A program made the translations under genes and the position numbers. Source: Erysipelotrichales bacterium (GTDB lineage: Bacteria > Bacillota_I > Bacilli_A > RFN20 > CAG-826). Taken from it: 64,000 nucleotides of DNA. This document shows positions 60,734 to 64,000 of this stretch, in pieces; positions within the stretch are counted from its first letter, which is position 1, and each line of letters begins with the position of its first letter. The DNA lies in the NCBI GenBank assembly GCA_022508535.1, contig JAFLUZ010000001.1:150215-214214 (forward strand), written 5' to 3'. The notes beneath the pieces were generated by a model. The model searched no databases and had not been told where the DNA came from. It saw only the letters and a program-made list of their open reading frames with translations.

Positions 60734-61535
60734 TTATTATTACTTTGATGAAGAAAATGATGATTTCGCTAATACTGGTATTAAAACACATTTAACACCA
60801 GATGATTTTAATTACAATCCTAAAAGTAAGTGGTGGAGATTTTGGAAGAAAACCATTTATCTTTTAGCTTTTCCATTTGTGGCGCTTATTGAATTTTTCA
60901 TTCTTGGTGGGCACATAAGAAATCGCAAAGTTTTAAAACCAATGAAAAAAAGAAAAGAAGGATATTTTGTATATTCTAATCATACAAGTCCTATTAGTGA
61001 CTGCTTTTCTGTTCCGGTTTTATCGTTCCCACGAAGTACATATGTAATCTCTAATCCCGATTCAATTAGTATCAAAGGTTTAAAAACTCTTTTGCGTTGT
61101 TTAGGAATATTACCTTTACCAAGCTCTAAAAGGAGTTATATAAATTTTCTTAAGGCCATTAAAGATTTGTATAAACGAGGCAATGTTATATCAGTATATC
61201 CAGAAGCACATATTTGGCCAAAATATAATAAAATCAGATACTTTAAGGAAACAGCATTTTATTATCCAGTAAAATTAAACGCTCCAGTTTATGTTAAGAC
61301 TGCAGTTTATAAAAAAAGAAGAAATGGTAAATCAAAAGAGATACTTTACTTAGATGGCCCATTTTATCCAAATTTAGAATTAAATCCTAAAGAGGCACAA
61401 AAAGATTTAAGAGATCGTGTATATGCACAAATGTGTAAGCGAGTAGAAGAGCATCAATCATATTTGGATAATAGATATTCGTATATAAAGGTAAATTCTA
61501 AAGAAGAAGTCAGAACTGAAATTATAAAAGATTAG
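60720..61535 (+). CDS. PlsC-like acyltransferase
   Basis: A 271-residue membrane-bound acyltransferase. A hydrophobic helix (48-68, LLAFPFVALIEFFILGG) is followed by FVYSNHTSPISD (NHxxxxxD-like) and SVYPEAHIWPKYNKIRYF (place of FPEGxR). It overlaps the glycosyltransferase end by 14 bp, so the two are translationally coupled and probably act in the same glycolipid or phospholipid pathway. Confidence 0.83.
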   Translation: MKRINYYYFDEENDDFANTGIKTHLTPDDFNYNPKSKWWRFWKKTIYLLAFPFVALIEFFILGGHIRNRKVLKPMKKRKEGYFVYSNHTSPISDCFSVPVLSFPRSTYVISNPDSISIKGLKTLLRCLGILPLPSSKRSYINFLKAIKDLYKRGNVISVYPEAHIWPKYNKIRYFKETAFYYPVKLNAPVYVKTAVYKKRRNGKSKEILYLDGPFYPNLELNPKEAQKDLRDRVYAQMCKRVEEHQSYLDNRYSYIKVNSKEEVRTEIIKD

Positions 61536-61823
61536 TAAAAGTTCGATAAATAATATAAAAACTTTGCTTATCATATCAGCGAAAAATATCCATTTTTGGT
61601 GGTTTAGATTATCTATTTTTGCAGGGGTTACTCTTAAATTTGCGCCTTTGGTAAGTGCTTGTTGATTAAAGGTGTTTTTTATTGGTACAACTATTTATAC
61701 TTCGATTTTTGGATGTTTTTCTTCTCATAATAATAGTAAAACCACAATTTAGGATAGTTGATTTTGTCATATATTGAATGATACAATGATATTTGTAAAA
61801 GCTATGTAAAGGAAGTAGAAAAA
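61536..61823. other. Intergenic region
   Basis: 288 bp without a supportable gene. It contains the promoter listed separately. Short open frames here are not convincing. Confidence 0.4.
61758..61787 (+). promoter_or_regulatory. Promoter of the SGNH lipoprotein
   Basis: TTGATT (61758-61763) and TACAAT (61782-61787) with an 18-bp spacer, about 36 bp before the start. Confidence 0.5.
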
Positions 61824-64000
61824 ATGATAAAAATAAGAAAATCTTTAAAAAAAATATTATCAACATTTTTTATGTTTTTGACATGCACATTATGTCTCTC
61901 TTTAATAGGATGCGGCAGTTCTTCTTGGAATATTTCTGCAGATGCTGATTCTAATGTAACTGCAGAACTCGTAAAAAACGGCGATGAGTTTACATTGAAA
62001 ATCAGTGGAAATGGTCAAATGAAAAGTTGGAACAACAGTGTAGATGTACCTTGGAGTGACAAATCTAATAAGATCACGAAAGTAGATATTGGAAATGGTG
62101 TTCTTTCAGTTGGTGCTAGAGCATTTTATAAAACTTCCATAAAGTCTATTATTTTGCCTGAAAGTATTAACCAAGTAGGCTACAAAGCTTTAAAGGATGA
62201 AGTTGCAATATTTGCATATTCTAAGGACATTGCTTATGAAGAAGAATACGAGCAAATATATTTATATAGTGAGTACGTACCAAAATCAAATGATAGATAT
62301 TGGCAGTCTGATTTCAGTAACGGCAAAGACATTTTTGATAATGTGGAGGATTTATTTTCTGAGGAAGGTAAGTATTGGCATTATAACAAAGAAGGACAGG
62401 CTATATCGTGGGGGAATAAGATAAAAATATTATTTATCGGTAATAGCTTCACTTATAAAAATGGCGTTGTTGAACATAGCAGTGGTATTCCAGGTATCTT
62501 TGATAATATTGCAGATAATTTAGGTTATTGGGTAGAAACTTATTCTGTCACTGGACCTGGTTGGTATTTGAAAAATCATGCAAAGGCGACAGATGCTTGC
62601 GGAAAGCAAGTGGATAAAATTTTAAAGGCCCGTAACGACTTTGATTACATCGTTCTTCAAGAACAAAGTCTTAACCCTTTTGTTAACTATAACGATTTCT
62701 TAAGTGGTGTGAAAGCATTAAAGGCTAAAATAGAAGAAACACAGGATCATGCACAAATTATTCTTTACGAAACATGGGGGTCACCTTACTCTGCAAATGA
62801 GAAAAAGACGACTATTCCTGAAATGGAAAGATGGCTTAGAGAAGCTTATGAAAATGCTGCCGAAGCCTGTGGAGGACTTAAAATTTCGTATGTTGGAAAG
62901 GCGTTCACGGATATTTATAGACATAGACCAGATATTTATTTATGGGATACTGACAATCGTCATCAAGGCTATACTGGTGCATATTTGAGTGCGTGCGTAC
63001 ATGTTGGCACAATTCTTGGTGGTGATGTACGAAAGACAACATTCAAAGGTGAAGCACAGTACAACGCACCAAATCTTAGTGATGAAGTATATGAAACACT
63101 TCGTAGTTCTGCTTATAATGTCGTTTTTGGCGAGATTGATGAAAACGATCCTAAACCTGAGACACATGATTATAGCTTAGAGGTTGCTATTTGGGGACGC
63201 TGGATTACCGAATCACAATTTATAGAATTATTCGATGGTTTCAAGAAATATGGTACCGCGAATGGGCTTGATATAGCAAACATTCACTATACCTATTATG
63301 TAGGTGCAACATCTTCCGATCCGTACTTCTATATAGCAAACTTCACAAGTGCTGTTGTAGCAAAGGGCGGTGCAGATATTGTTTTCCCTTGTGCAACTAA
63401 TTTAACAACACAAGATGGAACTCAAATAACACAAGCAACAATTGAAGAGTTAAATATTACCTTAAACGGAAAAAGTGATAGATGTGTGGCAAGACTTACA
63501 GATACAGAACTTTCAAATGCATTCTTTAATTACTGTTTGTCAAATGAAGCAAAAGCAATTCTTGACCCAACTTATCATCCACCTATTGATGAGGACGTTG
63601 ATCAAACAAAAGTGCTTGTAGTTTCTTGCTGGGGACGTTTTATGAAGGAAGATAAATTTAATGAATTAGTTGAAGATTTCAAGAAATATTGCGATGAAAA
63701 TAATGTTGATTATATTGAAATCATTGGAAGATATTATCAAGGTGCCGTACAAGGTGTTGATCCATATTACTTAATTGCTGACTTTACCAAGAAAGTCAAA
63801 GAAGATGGAAATGCAGATATCATACTTCCATGTGCAGATAATATCAAGACAAACCAAAATAATATTACTGTTGAGGATGAATTGATTCCAATAGATGTTT
63901 ATGGACAAAAAGATCGTCGCGTTGCTTCATTAAATCAAGATGACCTTACAAAGGAATTTTTATCTTATATTCAAACAGATTCTGCAAAAGCAATTCTTTC
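61824..64000 (+). CDS. Lipoprotein with BspA-like, SGNH (DUF4886-like) and tandem repeat domains, 3' end cut
   Basis: At least 725 residues, continuing beyond the window. It starts at ATG 61824 with AAAGGA upstream. A basic signal peptide ends at a lipobox LSLIGC (Cys30). Residues about 45-115 resemble a BspA-type leucine-rich unit (ITKVDIGNGVLSVGARAF, SIILPES). Residues about 205-410 form an SGNH-hydrolase domain like DUF4886: IKILFIGNSFTYKNG, YIVLQEQS and a late DNRHQGYTGAYLS with the Asp/His pair. After it come two tandem units of about 145 residues, beginning LEVAIWGRWITESQF and VLVVSCWGRFMKEDKF and ending NEAKAIL and DSAKAIL. Likely exported and membrane-anchored, perhaps acting on carbohydrate esters; substrate unknown. 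Confidence 0.8.
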   Translation, partial: MIKIRKSLKKILSTFFMFLTCTLCLSLIGCGSSSWNISADADSNVTAELVKNGDEFTLKISGNGQMKSWNNSVDVPWSDKSNKITKVDIGNGVLSVGARAFYKTSIKSIILPESINQVGYKALKDEVAIFAYSKDIAYEEEYEQIYLYSEYVPKSNDRYWQSDFSNGKDIFDNVEDLFSEEGKYWHYNKEGQAISWGNKIKILFIGNSFTYKNGVVEHSSGIPGIFDNIADNLGYWVETYSVTGPGWYLKNHAKATDACGKQVDKILKARNDFDYIVLQEQSLNPFVNYNDFLSGVKALKAKIEETQDHAQIILYETWGSPYSANEKKTTIPEMERWLREAYENAAEACGGLKISYVGKAFTDIYRHRPDIYLWDTDNRHQGYTGAYLSACVHVGTILGGDVRKTTFKGEAQYNAPNLSDEVYETLRSSAYNVVFGEIDENDPKPETHDYSLEVAIWGRWITESQFIELFDGFKKYGTANGLDIANIHYTYYVGATSSDPYFYIANFTSAVVAKGGADIVFPCATNLTTQDGTQITQATIEELNITLNGKSDRCVARLTDTELSNAFFNYCLSNEAKAILDPTYHPPIDEDVDQTKVLVVSCWGRFMKEDKFNELVEDFKKYCDENNVDYIEIIGRYYQGAVQGVDPYYLIADFTKKVKEDGNADIILPCADNIKTNQNNITVEDELIPIDVYGQKDRRVASLNQDDLTKEFLSYIQTDSAKAIL

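Noticed and set aside
61666..61866. 66-codon minus-strand ORF upstream of the SGNH lipoprotein
   Set aside because: It overlaps the signal-peptide coding region of the lipoprotein and has no RBS.
1..64000. Mycoplasma-type code (TGA as Trp)
   Set aside because: Conserved tryptophans in TrpS, AddA, Trx and GlpK are TGG, and several genes end in TGA.
1..64000. CRISPR array or prophage
   Set aside because: No regularly spaced repeats, cas genes or phage structural genes were found.

Overview
The window is AT-rich, densely coding DNA from a low-GC Gram-positive bacterium of the Bacilli. Tryptophan is encoded by TGG and TGA acts as a stop, so this is not the Mollicutes code. The housekeeping genes are Firmicutes-like: RNase J, Spx, CsaA, AddAB, YitT, a DUF1292 protein and a CYTH protein. 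A block matching the ylbD-ylbE-ylbF-rsmD-coaD-ylbJ order of Bacillus, together with CotD-like, YjcZ-like and Tyr/Pro-rich coat-like small proteins, suggests an endospore-forming lineage or one recently derived from it. Genus cannot be named from the sequence alone.  Layout: (1) 1-7600 is an accessory island beside a tRNA-Ser gene. It holds a frameshifted SLOG-type remnant, a divergent pair of operons (a HisC-like PLP aminotransferase plus a TIR protein on the minus strand; a guanylate-kinase-like/TIR-like fusion, a second TIR protein and an alanine-racemase/ornithine-decarboxylase-fold protein on the plus strand), and a decayed IS3-family element with a 3-bp target duplication. (2) 7600-13100 holds tRNA-Ser(GGA), an RluA-family pseudouridine synthase, three unrecognised genes, a phosphohexomutase and a compact candidate type I toxin-antitoxin locus. 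(3) 13200-29980 is mostly core: a HAD phosphatase, TrpS, Spx, CYTH, NAD kinase, a Cys-less EIIB-like protein, Maf, RNase J, deformylase, the ylb cluster with RsmD and CoaD, YitT, CsaA and a eukaryotic-type UDP-sugar pyrophosphorylase. (4) 30000-37300 has five tRNAs' worth of context (Ser-CGA, Ser-GCT, Gly, Asp here), an Hpt/HATPase protein next to a degenerate GGDEF-EAL protein, ProS, an acyltransferase, an RdgB homologue, an MmcQ/YjbR protein and a candidate structured RNA. (5) 37300-56700 has thioredoxin, a TraX-like and a CPBP protein, a 1903-residue CvpA-like repeat protein, YigZ, Mrp, an Xaa-Pro peptidase, a MalQ homologue that has lost its catalytic residues, glycerol kinase, AddB, AddA and a weak Nudix protein. 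(6) 56700-64000 has an ArsR-controlled metal-efflux operon with two matching operators, a glycosyltransferase/acyltransferase pair and the start of a large SGNH lipoprotein that runs off the window.  The most interesting part is the TIR/PLP-enzyme/kinase island. Both TIR proteins share a second, C-terminal domain, each TIR gene is co-transcribed or nearly so with a PLP-fold enzyme, and the neighbours carry nucleotide-handling domains. I infer a candidate NAD-derived signalling or defence system; the sequence shows the domains and layout, not the function.
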